Positions 25,400 through 38,618 of a stretch of DNA of 64,000 bases are shown here, one piece after another; within the stretch, counting starts at the first letter, position 1, and each line of letters starts with the position of its first letter. The position numbers and the translations under genes are program-made. Source of the stretch: Siphonodentalium dalli (lineage: Eukaryota > Mollusca > Scaphopoda > Gadilida > Siphonodentaliidae); NCBI GenBank assembly GCA_032622095.1, contig CP136065.1, positions 38,870,503-38,934,502 on the forward strand. The letters run 5' to 3'. Below the pieces are notes generated by a model. That model was not told the DNA's origin and ran no database searches. It saw nothing but the letters and a program-made list of their open reading frames with translations.

Positions 25400-25510
25400 A
25401 TATATTAACCGAGTGCACTAAATTCGAACCGAGACAAGCTTTAGCGAGGCTTGAACCGAATTTAGTGGACGAGCTAAATCCACTTCGTATACGAGAATTG
25501 CGACGAATTT
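25400..25510. repeat. Imperfect hairpin, ~54 nt
   Basis: cactaaattcg...gacaagctttagc pairs with gaggcttgaaccgaatttag-tg. It is the only copy seen in the window. Upstream, around 25320, is unassigned. Confidence 0.5.
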
Positions 25511-26049
25511 GAGATAATTTTTTTATCAAATTATCACATTTTAGCAAGGGAAAACTGTCTCGAAACGGCTAGGGTAAAAATAATAATATTGATGTCACCA
25601 CCAAATAAGAAGTAAAGACAACTTCAAGAAAAAATATAGTTCAATTTTAAATGTGTCTTTTCATGTTGACAAAATTGTTCAACCACACGTATCACACATG
25701 CATGTGTATCTCAAGTCAACACTAAATAAGTCAACACCAAATGAATATCATAATTATATTTTTAAAAACATAATAATAACACTGGTTGATAGCAAAGGCG
25801 CCAAGCTCTTATGTCACTGTGTGTGCCGATAATACACGTGTCTCTTACTAAAAATATGAGGCCGGGTTTACGTGATAATTATGTGATAAAATGTTGTTTC
25901 CTTCGATTTATTTGGTCTTTGATACTTAAGTATATACGTGTGAGCATCGATGTCTGTAGTAATTAAGAAATATATGCTGATGTGCTTGCGTTACATGCAG
26001 TATGAATGCACGTTGATCTGACATTTTTAATGGGACGCGAAAACTTGTC

Positions 26050-26300
26050 TCACCCAGCAGCCGGTCCAACATGCTCAACAGTTGGACATTTCATGCCTGG
26101 CACAACATTATATAGTTGGACATTTCAGAACAAAGGTGGGTTGAATTTTTCTGATATGTTGCTATTCCAACCAGTATATAGTATGAAAGTTGTGTTATAG
26201 ACCAACAATCGAATATGTTTTACTTTCTGCCATGTTGTTTGTACTGCAATGGCCATCAGTTGAACATTTCCAACAATCGACATTGGCAACAGTAATTGGA
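26050..26300. repeat. Dispersed repeat with ttggacatttc phrases
   Basis: The repeated phrase gttggacatttc occurs at about 26082, 26117 and (as gttgaacatttcc) 26260. It is related to the interior of the GGGACGTGGC family. Edges are unclear. Confidence 0.3.
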
Positions 26301-27044
26301 AGGTATGTATTTTACATGGTCACACCAATCATTGATAGCATTAGTCGCCTGCGCACGATCGGGCAATTTCAACAGGCGAGACAAGTGAGCAGTTATAAGC
26401 CATTATCAAACTAAATATTAAGACAGACAATACCGGTTCGTTGAGATGCCACGGCTAGTTTCAGAGCGAGCTCATGTGATAACATTCAATTCATGATAGC
26501 CTAGCTTTATGATACTTACCCGAAATTTGAGATTCTTTGGTTCTTTGGCTCGAGTCTTCTCTCTCAGACTCTCTGGCTCTATTAGTGGCTCGGATTAGTT
26601 TTTTTTTTATTTTGTCGCTAAATGTCCATGTGCGCAACTACAGATGGAATGCTGGCGTCAAGAAATAGTCAACTTCTTCCTTTCATCGTTGATTTGTGCA
26701 AATACAACGTTCTAGAAATATCGGTCCCACGCGTACGATGTGTTTTGTATCCACATGTTTTGCAAACTACCGCATGTTGATTTCTTCTTATAGCGTTCGC
26801 ATAAAGTGGCATCCGTATAATGCACGTAACAATCACCTATCACCAAACATAAATTACGCACATGTGTCACATGGTCACATGTGTCAATGATAATATTACC
26901 GTGGCGTGATTACTGAACGCACCACTTCCATGTGTGTACTATATAACGCGTGCATGTGTGTTACGTGATATAAACATCCAAAAAGTTATAACAAAATTTG
27001 TTTGCATATAGATTTTAATAATTATGAAAGCTGATAAAACCAAT

Positions 27045-27165
27045 GTGGCTTTTTGACCAAAATTAGGTGGCGTTTTGACTCAAAAAAAGTGGCGTTTCGT
27101 CCAAAAATGTGGCGTTCTGACCAAATGAAAATGTGGCGTTTTGACAATGTGGCGTTTTGACCGGT
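27045..27165. repeat. Short tandem repeat of aatgtggcgttttgacc
   Basis: Six imperfect copies of about 17-27 bp, each with gtggcgttttgacc or a close variant. Confidence 0.85.
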
Positions 27166-27242
27166 TCCCGGTTCAACGAGCTTGCAGTTGGAAATTCCAA
27201 GTTGGACACCCCAACGGAAACCTTATAGCCACGTCCCTGTAT
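27166..27242 (-). repeat. End of a GGGACGTGGC-family element
   Basis: The minus strand reads cagggacgtggctataagg, then tttccgttggggtgtccaac. This matches 54604 onward. Confidence 0.5.
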
Positions 27243-28867
27243 ATCAGTGTACAAAATAGTACTTTTCGAGCTATATTTAATGTAAATGTATCACTTAAAT
27301 AAAAAATTTACATGTTTCCTTTTCGTAGTTCGGGTAAACTGTCCATAGACAAAGCCCACACGTACGATCTTTCGGACCACACATACAGCAATATGTTATG
27401 TTGATTTGTTTCCAAGTAGCTAAATATTACAGTTTGTTTTGATTATGTGAAATGTGCCATACATAATCTTCTGAATTAATAATGCTGATTTGGGATGTAA
27501 AGACATACACGATGGCGTTTAATCTTCTGTACTTCTATATAGGCTCCGGATTGTAAAATAATAATTTTGAGTCGAGGAACCAGTCAGTAGAAGCCGCTGC
27601 CAATAGAAATCGATTTCATTTAAAATGTTCTATAGAGTAAACATTTGGATCAATACGTGTTTCTTTTAAGATATTTATGTTTTTTGAACGCGATATATAT
27701 GCCTGTCTGTTTTGATGGAAATATCATTAATCGCTTCAACTCGAATGTGTGACACTCCTAGACTCGTCCCTGGCTCATATGTGAAACACTACGGCGCTAT
27801 TGCTCTGTGACGTGCCCTCCCATAAGAGACCAGTACGGACTATCGCCATCTTTAAGTAGATGACGTCCATGATTTGCGTCATCGATCCAAATATAACGAC
27901 GGAGAGACAACAACAACACTGGGATACCCATCAAAACACAATACGTTGCCTCGTGTGTTCTGCGAAAATAGTTTACATATTTAAAATATCTATCCATAAA
28001 TACTAAGTAGGATATCAAAATAATATGTTTTGATAATTTGTTCCCGCCAGAGATCGGCAGAATCTAGTCAAATGTGGGTCTTTGAACACAACACACAAAT
28101 CACTTCAGCCAATCAGCTTGCACTGTTCTATTTTAGTCCCGGTAAAAATGGCGATAGTCCGTACCGGTCTATACTAACGACGTCCAAAGCAGAGCGATGG
28201 CAATGTTTATAGTCCGGGGACCAGTCAATGACACCCCCTGTTTGTCGTATATTTGGATGACATCAATACAAACATGTGGTGACCGCGGTTGATTAACTGT
28301 TTATTGAGAGTTTGATACAGACAGAAAGAAGGTATTACCGTGTCGAGGAAACTAAATTACATACATGTATCACTTTCGAAATATCACTGCTAACCGCCTG
28401 GTATAGATATTTGTTAATCGGGTTTCCCTTTGTATAGTCTGTAAGTCGGCACAGGTAACGGATAATCCACTTTCGAATATGACTAGTTCACATCACATAA
28501 TTTAAAAACTATGCATGGTGTATCCTAATGAGTTTAATAATAAAAACATGGTTGTTTCAAGTGTATGGGTAAATATCGGTGACAAGAAACAAACATGTGA
28601 ACTAAAACCGGGCATCTGCACAATGCTCTGTTAAGCTATGCCCACAAAGCAATTTTCATGATCTCGAGATGGCCATCTCTTTTACACATTTGCACGCTCT
28701 TCCAAAATTTGGAATAACAGAATATGAGTCTTCGAGTCTTCTATATATCAATTGTTAGGGCGATATGATTGTCATAAGTTACTCCATTACTGATTTACAA
28801 GGCACGTGAGGAATATATCCCACTAGGAATTTTAAAAAATGTTTGGCATTTCGAACTTATAATTATT
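27243..28867. other. No recognisable gene
   Basis: Inverted similarity is visible between about 27830-27990 and 28030-28170 (gtacggactatcgcc mirrored by ggcgatagtccgtacc), suggesting an old MITE. Nothing coding is recognised. Confidence 0.4.
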
Positions 28868-29349
28868 TTAACCCTTTCAGTGCCAGGTCCGATTTTTGTA
28901 TCAACCCATATACCCTGTGCCAATGCATTCTCTTATATATGCGAGTCGACCATAAGTCGCCTCGCATATATAAGAGAATGCATTGGCCTAACAATTTTCA
29001 TCATTTGTTATTATTTTTTACAATTTTTTACAATTTTAATAATTTTTTCTTATATTCTTTAACAGACTTATTTTGTAGGTTTAGTGCCAGTGAATCTTAC
29101 GTTTTTCATGGGCATCAAAATTATTACTATGAATATTTGGTGATAGTTTTGAGTTATAACATGCCCCTAAGGTTTTATCCAGTTTGTTTTTAAATTCGCT
29201 ATAGCATGCTTAAGCTTACCCAAAAAAAAAATTTACCCAAAAACAATCTAAAAAAACTAATTTATTTTTATTTTTATTTTTTTTAGGGCCGATTTTAAAG
29301 ACCGTAAATTAGGGCCGATGAGATCGGCCCCTGGCACTGAAAGGGTTAA
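28868..29349 (+). mobile_element. piggyBac-like MITE, family 2, carrying the shared hairpin
   Basis: TTAA-flanked, 482 bp, terminal repeats ccctttcagtgccagg / cctggcactgaaaggg, which differ from family 1 beyond the first six bases. It contains one 69-nt hairpin module (28919-28987), almost identical to those of family 1. Confidence 0.88.
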
Positions 29350-32140
29350 CTGTCGTTCACAGCCAAGCACATTACTTTAGATTACATGTAATATTATCAT
29401 AGAAATTACCAACGCCTAATATAAACGCACCTGTAGTATCTAGATGTCATGTCCGGTGCTGACAAATGTCGCCTGTGCAAAGAGACATCACACAAATGAA
29501 TGACGTTACAGAGAACAGCAAACAACCACATAAGTCACTAACGGTATATATTGTTGGTTCATATCAGCCGAATCGCTCTCCAGTGTTCAACCCGAGGCGA
29601 CTAACACATCATACAATGTCTCTGCAAACACTGAAATATCGTAAACTAAAATATACCATTTGGAATAATATGAACATTATAATAGGCGTAATATTGCTTT
29701 CAGGTAACACTTTATACTAACGCATGCATACCCGCGGCATGCAAGTTGATTCAATATCAAGATGAACCGTTTCATTTACTCGGATAATGTGCATGAGGAA
29801 CGGAAGTGGGGACTATCGTATACCATACATTGTCGCACCAGATTTAGAGTGTGAAAAGGACATCTCAGAGTCACCATATATATGTATTGTCTAATTTGCT
29901 CGAAGTGGTGCATCTATTGATTGTTATATAGATAATATGTATCCCCTGAGTATCGAACAATGGGAGACTTTCTGTTAATGAAACAAAAGTTTCGCATGGA
30001 ATTGACATCATGGCACTCGTGAGAACAATCAGTATATATATCAAACATATAGGTCGTGTGTCTAGACAAATCAGTAAATGTTAGAAAACATATTTCATAA
30101 TATGTCCAAGCATTGTCCCGCGGGACTTCAAGTGAATAGTGCGATACAATTTTACTGGTACAATTATCTGATTGGAATTCAATTAAAAATTGGAGGACCC
30201 AATCCTCCACCTGCGAGCCAGGTACAAATCATGTCTTTATATATCTAGTCCAGCTTGTAATTGCCGCATGTATAGGAGCTCAATCACTAAAATTCTTGGA
30301 GTCCCGTACATGTATTTATTATATGCTAAGCTCTCGAGTAGTAGTATTTTTGGCATAAGATACAAATCGTTATTCGTCTCGTGAGATATAGATATATCAC
30401 TCGTATACATCCGCGCTAAAATTAAAAGTGTTTTGGTACTAGACGAGTTAACATCGATTCGCCACATTGAGTGTTCCGGTTGAAAAATTGTAATCAATTA
30501 ATTTTGTTTGTTAAACATACTATGATGTTAGCCCTTTTATACCTCAACCAATCTGTCTGAAAATGGAACTAGCTCATTACCATGGCTGTGCTTGCATGGA
30601 TATACAAATTTGCACTTTTTACTTCTCTTTCGTGTTGAGCCATGATGGGCCAACTGAGCTGAGCATATAATAAACCGAACATCTACACTTCGTGGAAATT
30701 ATTTTTTTCATCATCACTCATGAGATAATTCCCATATCCAACCAAAAAGTGTAGATATCCTCTATAAATTACTATAGAACGCGTATACATGGACATGCAT
30801 GCTTGAGATCTAAACTTAAATTAGTAAAATTCTAAGTCAAAGGTTTACATTTGGCAGCGACAACTTGAACAAGCGTATAAGTGAGATAGCACAACCATGC
30901 ATTTATTCCAACCTAATGCCAATTCCTGTAAATCCTATATATCGTGAAACCATATGCATATCCCTATCCACATCCATACATCCGTATATATCCACATCTG
31001 CAGCCTATAGCCATCACTAACTTATATTAGCAGTTGAACGCCGTGAGAGAGGGGCTCGGCTCTTTAAAATGTGTTCTTCGGAAACAAAAACAATAACGCT
31101 CTTTAACAAACCTCTCTTAATTTCCGAATATCTCCGTTGTTTAGTCAATATAAACTACGTCTTTAAAAGCACTTCTTCGAGAAGAAAAAAACCGCTCTTA
31201 AATATTTTTTTATTTTCTGAATATCTCACTTGTTTGGTCAATATAATCATCCTGTATACCTGTTGTGAAATCAGTTTTAAAGTTTATATAGCGTAATGGT
31301 GGGCTCGATGGGTGTATGGGGCGCACAATTGAGTATCTAAAAAGATAACTGGTATATAGATGGTAAAAACTAACCGTCATTATGTAAACCTGATAATGCT
31401 ATGCGGATATGCATGGTGGCATGCATGGCACCCCTGTATAAACCGATATCACGGACACGGAGGATATCAAAGACAACGGAGTGAATGGGGATAAATTCCC
31501 ACACAGATAATGTGAACAAATGCACGATTAAATGAATTCCCGAATGAACGAATTGGGATGACGGTTATATGGATGTGTTGGTTTGGTTTGGTTTGGTATA
31601 TATATACATATACAAAAACAATAGAACATGAGAACGATAACATAACATATATACATGTACAGCACTTAACGTGTGTGCAAAACAAAGCAAATGTAGATGG
31701 AAACAGATCGGCCTGGCACACAAACAGCAGCACACAAAAATACAGCACACAAAGAGACAGCACAAGCTACAGACAGAGTTTGGGTAAAGATAGAATGAAA
31801 TGAGTTCAGTTAGGAGCGAGTGGGGAGAAACACAGAGGGGTTAATTAAAGCCAGATAAAACCCTAAATGTACGGAGAGACAACATGAAGTCTTTAAGAAC
31901 TAAATTTAGATTTGTGAAGTTTTGTTTATCTTAGGTTAAGTGAACATTTAGCTCTTCATTGTGGACAACTCTATGTTTGGTCATGCACGGCGCTATACAG
32001 CTTAACGGTGAGGTGGTACGCCACGCAGAGGGGACATATTCACCGGAAACCACACCACTGCAGAGAAACCTCGGGTTTAGAACCACTTTCACTAGCACTG
32101 GGCGAATAATGGCGGCTGTATATGTAAATTCATTGGGTTT
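29350..32140. other. No recognisable gene; two minor repeats
   Basis: 29930-30020 (minus) matches 62380-62480 (plus) and more weakly 59140-59240, through cacaagtgtcatgatgtcaa-like and gggagacatattatc-like phrases. This is a dispersed repeat of unknown type. At 31077-31250 a ~108-bp unit (aataacgctctttaa ... ttagtcaatataa) is present twice in tandem. Confidence 0.45.
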
Positions 32141-32412
32141 TGGTAAAAAGTCACCCATTTAAAAAAAACAGACAAAACGTCACCCAGGTTCGTTGAAACT
32201 GACAAAAAGATACGCAGGTTGAATCATTAAATTGAAATAGATATTGCTCATATCAATCACGATTGTCTCAAATTGAATGATCCAAACGATAAACATTCAA
32301 ATCACATGAATTTCAGACAAGACTTGATTCAACGTATGTGTCTTTTTTATCCGTTGCGGCGAACCTGGGTGACATTTTGTCTGGTTTAGAAACCTGGGTG
32401 ACCTTTCACCCA
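32141..32412. mobile_element. Palindromic MITE-like element
   Basis: The left arm gacaaaacgtcacccaggtt-cg mirrors cgaacctgggtgacattttg-tc. The inner pair ggttgaatca / tgattcaac extends it. It has ~100-bp imperfect arms and no coding capacity. Confidence 0.6.
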
Positions 32413-32449
32413 ATACAATATATGGTGCTTTACTGACGATATATATGCA

Positions 32450-33990
32450 GGGACGCGGCGATATTTCAAATGTTGGAACGTTCATATACTAACACAATAT
32501 CAATTGAAAATTTCAGACCAAATCTATAATAGGTTGAAATTGTTCTGATATATATAGATTGATTCTACCATGCATGCAGTAATATTTTAGTCTGCAATTT
32601 ATTGCTCTTTGACCAAAAGTCGAACATTTGCTTACTTTCGGCAATATTGTTGGACTGTCGCAAACTGCATGGCATTTGGAAAATGCATACATATTAATAG
32701 CATAATTTGTGTTTGTGTATATTCATCCATGTGAGAATTTGGCAGTAACCACATGTACCACTTTAAAATAGGAAGTTGGTGGATATCAAAATCAAGTATA
32801 TGAATTTTTTCCCCATCAAATCGCTGGCTAAACTTGTGGTGTTATATATATTTAGAACTATAATGACAAACTGCATGAAAAGGCCATTATTTCCAGGGCT
32901 ATATATAGCGAAAGTTGTTTGAATCCTGATTTACCTGGATTGTTCTTCCTGCATGGCAAAGCGGGGAGGTTATCCACGGATTCATAAACATACATGTATA
33001 AGATTGCATGTAAATTGCTTACCAGCGGACGGTGGTATATCTCATAAATGTGTGTCGGTTTTTACAGAAAAATGCTGCCCGTTTGTAATCGGATGGCGAT
33101 TATTTTTTTTCATTCGTCCTAACACTACATCACAAGTTGTGGGTAATTTGCTGTGAACAAATTATTCATATACTTCATATTTGACATTGTGTGTATTTTC
33201 ACCTATATAGTCACCACACCCAATATACCTTAAACCTGTCGCTTGGTCTCAACAGAGACAAAGAACAGGTTCTCAGTTTCGAATGCACAACGCAAAATAT
33301 TCGATGGAATGGCGAAAACTCATATTTGTTCAAGGCACCTGGTAGAGTTTTTGAAAACTGTGAAAAAGACAGAGCGATGTAACATCATTTTCTATTGTTG
33401 CTCAAACACATTGTCTAACACTGCAAACACAGTCTGTTGACAGAATTGCGAAAGGCCAACAACCAATCTACTGAAAATCGGTGTATAAAGATAACACCTC
33501 GATGCATCAAAATTGGTGTCAGATTCATATTTACCCCTCGGAGAAATCATCTGTGTCTATCACATTTCGATTACTTACAATTTAAACAATCATATTTGTT
33601 CATCATCCCGATACAATGGAAGCTTCCTATATCGGGAAAACCATATACCCATCGCGTTCACCCCGCAGGTCAATTCGACATATTATGTGACGCTTTATCC
33701 GAATAGTTTTGTAATAATGGACATTTCGTATCATCAGTTTTCCAAGAACTGAATTTGTTCACCTGTGGCAGCTGATAGCATTGTATACATCCGGTATATA
33801 TAGGTTGAACAATAAAGTTTCAGATTCACACTATCTCGGGCTTCATTCGTCACACATGTTTCATAATAGTACCGCGCTCAACAGCATGTTCATCTATTAC
33901 ACATGGGTTTACATTCCCAAAAAACAATCCACGGCAAGTAGATTTTACTAAATATTCCTTGAAAATACGCTATAGTGAAATCGGACATCA
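32450..33990. other. No recognisable gene; diverged dispersed repeat at the left edge
   Basis: gcagggacgcggcgatattt at 32449 resembles the GGGACGTGGC terminus. The rest is unassigned. Confidence 0.35.
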
Positions 33991-34011
33991 TGAAATACCC
34001 CCTCCCCTGAC

Positions 34012-34032
34012 CCCCCCCCCCCCCCCCCCCCC
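34012..34032. repeat. Poly-C run
   Basis: About 20 consecutive C. A common assembly or sequencing trouble spot. Confidence 0.9.
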
Positions 34033-35219
34033 ATGAGAATAACATGTCCTATCCGTGCAAAACTCGCCGGATAGTATGCCTTTCCCCATCGACGCGGAAT
34101 ACAAAGAGGGGACAGGACTAGTAGCTATATATGGGGATATACATCTCCCGCAGCGAACTTATATAATGTTCAAGACTGCATGTATGCATTCGATCAAAGT
34201 ATTGGGGGAAATGTTCCAATCGTAGCTGGATAAAAGCTGTTGATAAGCCTCAAGGAACGCTCAAAATGGATTGTTTTCGTACGGGTATATTATTTGTTCC
34301 GCTTAATACGAATATACTGGGTTGGGTTTTTAGATTTTGTTGTGGACCAATACCATAAAAAGCTATTATACACGGACCTGATATAAAAATATATGTTTTC
34401 TTTACCGGTGATTGTTTTATGTTGTTTTATGTTGCGTGCGATGTTTGACGATTTCCAATCTAAACTTTGCAATTCTTATGGGAATTGCTAACTGTGAGCT
34501 GGAGATGGTGATTTTGGCGCATTAGAATCATTATGATTGACGAATATAGCATGAATGTCAAAGATGGTTGGGTCCATTGGGTTTTATAGTCGTTTCAGCC
34601 ATTATATGACATATTACGTCGTCATTGTCAGTTTTGCACATGAACATTTGCATAATTACGCCTATATCCAGATATATCCATTTATTTTGACACATGATCC
34701 CCTCCCTATAAAGATGGGAATGCACAGAACAGCTTTGTTGAATGACTTGGATTGAAGTCCGTGGAATTAAGCAAACGCGTTCTATAATGCCAATAAACTG
34801 TGTTGGTGCCATGGATAAGTAGTTGCATATTATTCCCATTATTTTATTTTGGGAAATTGAGTTAATAATTTCAATGATCAAGCTGTTAGCACGTTCACCT
34901 TCAAAAACTTTCCCAAAATTAATCATTGGGAATACATGCATGTGAGGCTAGTTTCTCTGTTGTTTGCTTATATATTGTCATATACCATTTCAAAATGAAG
35001 AACACACCAATGAACACTTGTACGACTGAATTGGAAAATTCTTTCAAGGGTGAGTGCATGGGTTCAAATGAAGACAATATCATAATAGTAGTGGAATGGT
35101 GAACCAATATTTTAAAATTATGTCTAAAATGAATGTAAACCGGGAGAGGGGTTAAGTACGTTTTTGTGTCTTGTCCCCAATCCATTTTGTATGCATGCTT
35201 CATTAGAAATAAAATATGT
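34033..35219. other. No recognisable gene
   Basis: Two overlapping minus-strand frames (34558-34941 and 34919-35290) are among the longer ones outside repeats but match nothing I know, and the second runs into a MITE. Confidence 0.4.
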
Positions 35220-35490
35220 TTAACCTTTTTTATACTAATATGAGACACGGTGCCTAACTCCCGAAATGGAAAAATGGGATAAATACTCATTGACGAGTAG
35301 TTCCCTTATGGAATGCTCAGATAATAAGTTCAACAAACGACATATGGTCGTTTGTTGAACTTATTATCTGAACAATAATCTCACCAATGAATATGAACCA
35401 TTCTGCTCTTGCATTATATTTTCGCATGGTTGTCGTATGCTTTTATTGCATGAACACCATTCCAAATGAATAATATATCATTCCAATGAA
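35220..35490 (+). mobile_element. piggyBac-like MITE, family 4, truncated copy
   Basis: Begins TTAA-ccttttttatactaa and carries the family 4 hairpin (35318-35370, arm cagataataagttcaacaaa). It can be followed to aatatatcattcc, which matches aatataccattc in the copy at 43678. The expected right end is missing because a Helitron-like 5' end begins at 35491. Confidence 0.65.
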
Positions 35491-36173
35491 TCTATATATA
35501 AAAGAGTAGAATCTATCTGTCTGTCTATCTGTCCGCCTGTCTGTTCGTGATTTTTCTCACTGACCCCGATTTCAACTATATTTGGTGTGGTGACTTGGGT
35601 TGCCATGGCGGATGCTATAACGGCGTAAGATTTTCAAAATGTTGATTTTTTAAATCCGTTTTTGTTAAATTTGATAAATAAAAAACAATTTCAAAAATTA
35701 AAATTAAAAAGATATGATTTAAAAAAAAATTGTTTTTAAAAATATAATAACGAATAGCGAAACGCACAAGGGGGATGCCTCGGAATAAAGGCTCTGCTAA
35801 GATATATAACATGTTTGGACGCTGATCATTTTGAAATTCACCTCGACATTCCGACATAAGTTTTTGATAATGTAAAGCGTTCAGAGTTCATGGCACATCA
35901 TCGTGGCAGCCAGATACATTTTAAAGTATCGTAAAGTTGTCGTAAAACACACCACGTATATAGGACGCGTTAAGAAATCGTGGCTACTTTTACTTGTTCA
36001 ACACCATAATAAGTTTTAGTTTGTTGGGATCGTACGTCCATGCAGTTTCTATGCCATACCACGACGTTACCATATTTTATTAGAGGAAAGGTCACCAAGC
36101 TGTTTTATTTTATCGTGAAGTCATTCAAATGCACATAGAAACCACAGGCGCCGGGCACATTAAACGTATCTAA
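35491..36173 (+). mobile_element. Possible short Helitron
   Basis: After an A it starts TCTATATATAAAAGAG, followed by tctgtctgtctatctgtcc, a typical metazoan Helitron 5' end. A candidate 3' end is ggcgccgggcac ... CTAA|T at 36173, but the hairpin is weak, so the right limit is tentative. Confidence 0.45.
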
Positions 36174-37775
36174 TTATACTGGGTCCGCGCCTCCATAAAT
36201 ATGATAACTACAGGACATTGATCTTAACTCTTCGAGTGAAGAATTTCCACATGTCCCTAAAACTAGCCAGAAATTCAATAATAGACATAAAACATAATGG
36301 TAGAGCAATCGTTTTCCTATAACAATTCCATACATTATTTTTAATATTTGAATTACGATGATTGTGTCCATGGTTTTGTCGACATAATCCATGTTCTTAT
36401 AGTATTGTCATCATTGTGCATCGCAGGATCGGATAGTATTGTTCCACCATTTGTTTTGTCAAATGGCGTCAGATTCTTTCATGGTTGAATCATTTTCCAA
36501 AATGAAGGGAATTTTTCAAGGTCTTTTCAAATTATTTTTCGTGTAATGCTGAATTTCTGGCACCGCTGTGGCGATATGTGGAAATCTTTCATTTCGTCGA
36601 GAGTTAGGTACCGTGTCTCATATATAGTGACTATAAAAGTTTGTGTCGGGGACCTATCGTTGAAACCGTTTATCATGGAAATCAGCTGACAAACTAGCCC
36701 TGATACACACGTAATATATACCCTCCGCTTGCTTGGAATCATAACTTTGCACGTACATGATTCGAATCAGCTTCGTCTGCGCGGGGTGGATATGACTGCG
36801 TGGTGCGCTATGTAACTTGCCGACTAAACCACCGGCCCCACCATAAATGGACGTGAATGGTGTCGGGGCCAGGAACCTATACGTCACTAATGTGATATCT
36901 AACCAGTCTGGCCAAGCTGAACAACCCTACAATATGGACATACTATATATCCCCAACCCCTCCCTATGGATACACCACTCCTCAGGTGGTACCACTCTAT
37001 ATTTTGCCCCCGATTTCAAAATGAAACTTCATTGGAACCACAATCACCCACCCCTAGTAATTTTTATGCGGCTTTACTCTAGATTTCGCCAATTCTGCTA
37101 AAGGAAACCTCATTAGAACCACCATAACACCACGCCAAAATTCCCACTGAAATTACATAGCTACTCCCACCCCTCCCACAACTCGCGCATGCGTCACGTA
37201 TTTTATGTATTACCATATTCTGTATTATATAGCTTCAACATCACAATATTCATGATAACTTTAGCTAATAAAATCGTATCGTATCGTATCGGGAACTCAT
37301 AAAGTTGATGAGCTAGATATTTGTTGCAGACGTTATTGTATACTTACCAATATTTAGTAAATGGTTGAGGGGTTTGATTGTCAAAATCTGGGCACACAAT
37401 CGATACATTTCATTGTAAACATGAGTTTTTAACGATTACAGCAATAGGAATACGAATTGGGAAGTTTACCCCATCAGACAAGGTTTAGATATGACTGTTT
37501 AAAAAAAAAAAAAACCTCTTTGGGTTAGATATGTGATTGGTGATTTAGGTCCTGCCCCGGGGTATGTGAACAGAGATGTATGTAGGTTGAATTAATTTTT
37601 ATAGAATATCAGAGCACTGGAACATTACTATAAAACAAACATATTCGTAACAAACATACTTCATAAATCAATTTGTGCATGTAACATTATTAACATCACA
37701 CAGGAACACAAGGTGCAGACTAGGATGGACATCACAAATATACACAGACAATACATCTCGTTTGGGTTAAAGAGA
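36174..37775. other. No recognisable gene; LINE-like tail at 37268
   Basis: aataaaatcgtatcgtatcg at 37268-37290 looks like the end of a non-LTR retrotransposon with a (cgtat)n tail. No coding part is recognised upstream. A poly-A run lies at 37501-37515. Confidence 0.35.
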
Positions 37776-37988
37776 CAGTAATGCCCCAAGTAATCGACCC
37801 CTTAACCACATCAGAATTATGGGTAATTTTTCAGGATTTAGTTGGAAATATGGTTTGTTGCCATTCATCGGAAACCTCTCACTGAGAGCTTTCCAATGAA
37901 TGGCAACAAGCCATATTTCCGACTAAATCCTGAAAAATTACCCATAATTCTGCTGTGGTTAAGGGGTCGATTACTTAGAGCATTACTG
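37776..37988. mobile_element. Near-complete palindrome (213 bp) flanked by ~23-bp direct repeats
   Basis: The ends cagtaatg / cattactg are followed inward by arms of about 95 bp (taatcgaccccttaaccaca ... ggatttagttggaaatatgg). The direct repeat tacatctcgtttgggttaaa (23 bp, one length change) lies on both sides, at 37752-37774 and 37989-38011. Confidence 0.75.
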
Positions 37989-38229
37989 TACATCTCGTTT
38001 TGGGTTAAAGATATATGGTTGGCAGATGCGTTTAAATATGCCTAATCCAATGTGACACCAAACAATAGGGACAATTAAAAAAAAATTAAGCAGACCACTA
38101 GCGCCTGGCAATTAATTCACATCAGATTCATTTATTTATCACACGCAGGCTTCGCGAAACATATCGAAGGGATTTCAATTTAAAGTCATTATAGTCTAAA
38201 ATTAGAAAGGTAGAAGCGCTCTTTATAGT

Positions 38230-38618
38230 TTAACTCTTTACCCAACAGAAGGGCCCTGTGCCAATGCATTCTCTTATATATGCGAGTCGACCATAGGTCG
38301 CCTCGCATATATAAGAGAATGCATTGGCTTAACACATTAAAAATTATAAAATTGTTAAAGAATGTAAGAAAAAATGGTAAAAAAAGATTTTTTTAGGCCA
38401 ATGCATTCTCTTATATATGCGAGGCGACCAATGGTCGACTCGCATATATAAGAGAATGCATTGGCACAGGGTATAACTATAACCATCACAATGTGGTCAA
38501 TGAGCCGGTTCCAATGATATCCATATTTGTATGGTTTGATTGAGACAGACCGAAGATATTTTAGGCTGTTGAAGCTTTATTTGGCCGGTTTTGGCCGGTT
38601 TGTTGGGTAAAGGGTTAA
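38230..38618 (+). mobile_element. piggyBac-like MITE, family 1, copy D
   Basis: TTAA-flanked, 389 bp, same orientation as B and C. The left terminus carries one change (ctctttacccaaca). The spacer between the hairpins (38260-38328, 38397-38465) has lost about 11 bp relative to C. Confidence 0.9.
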
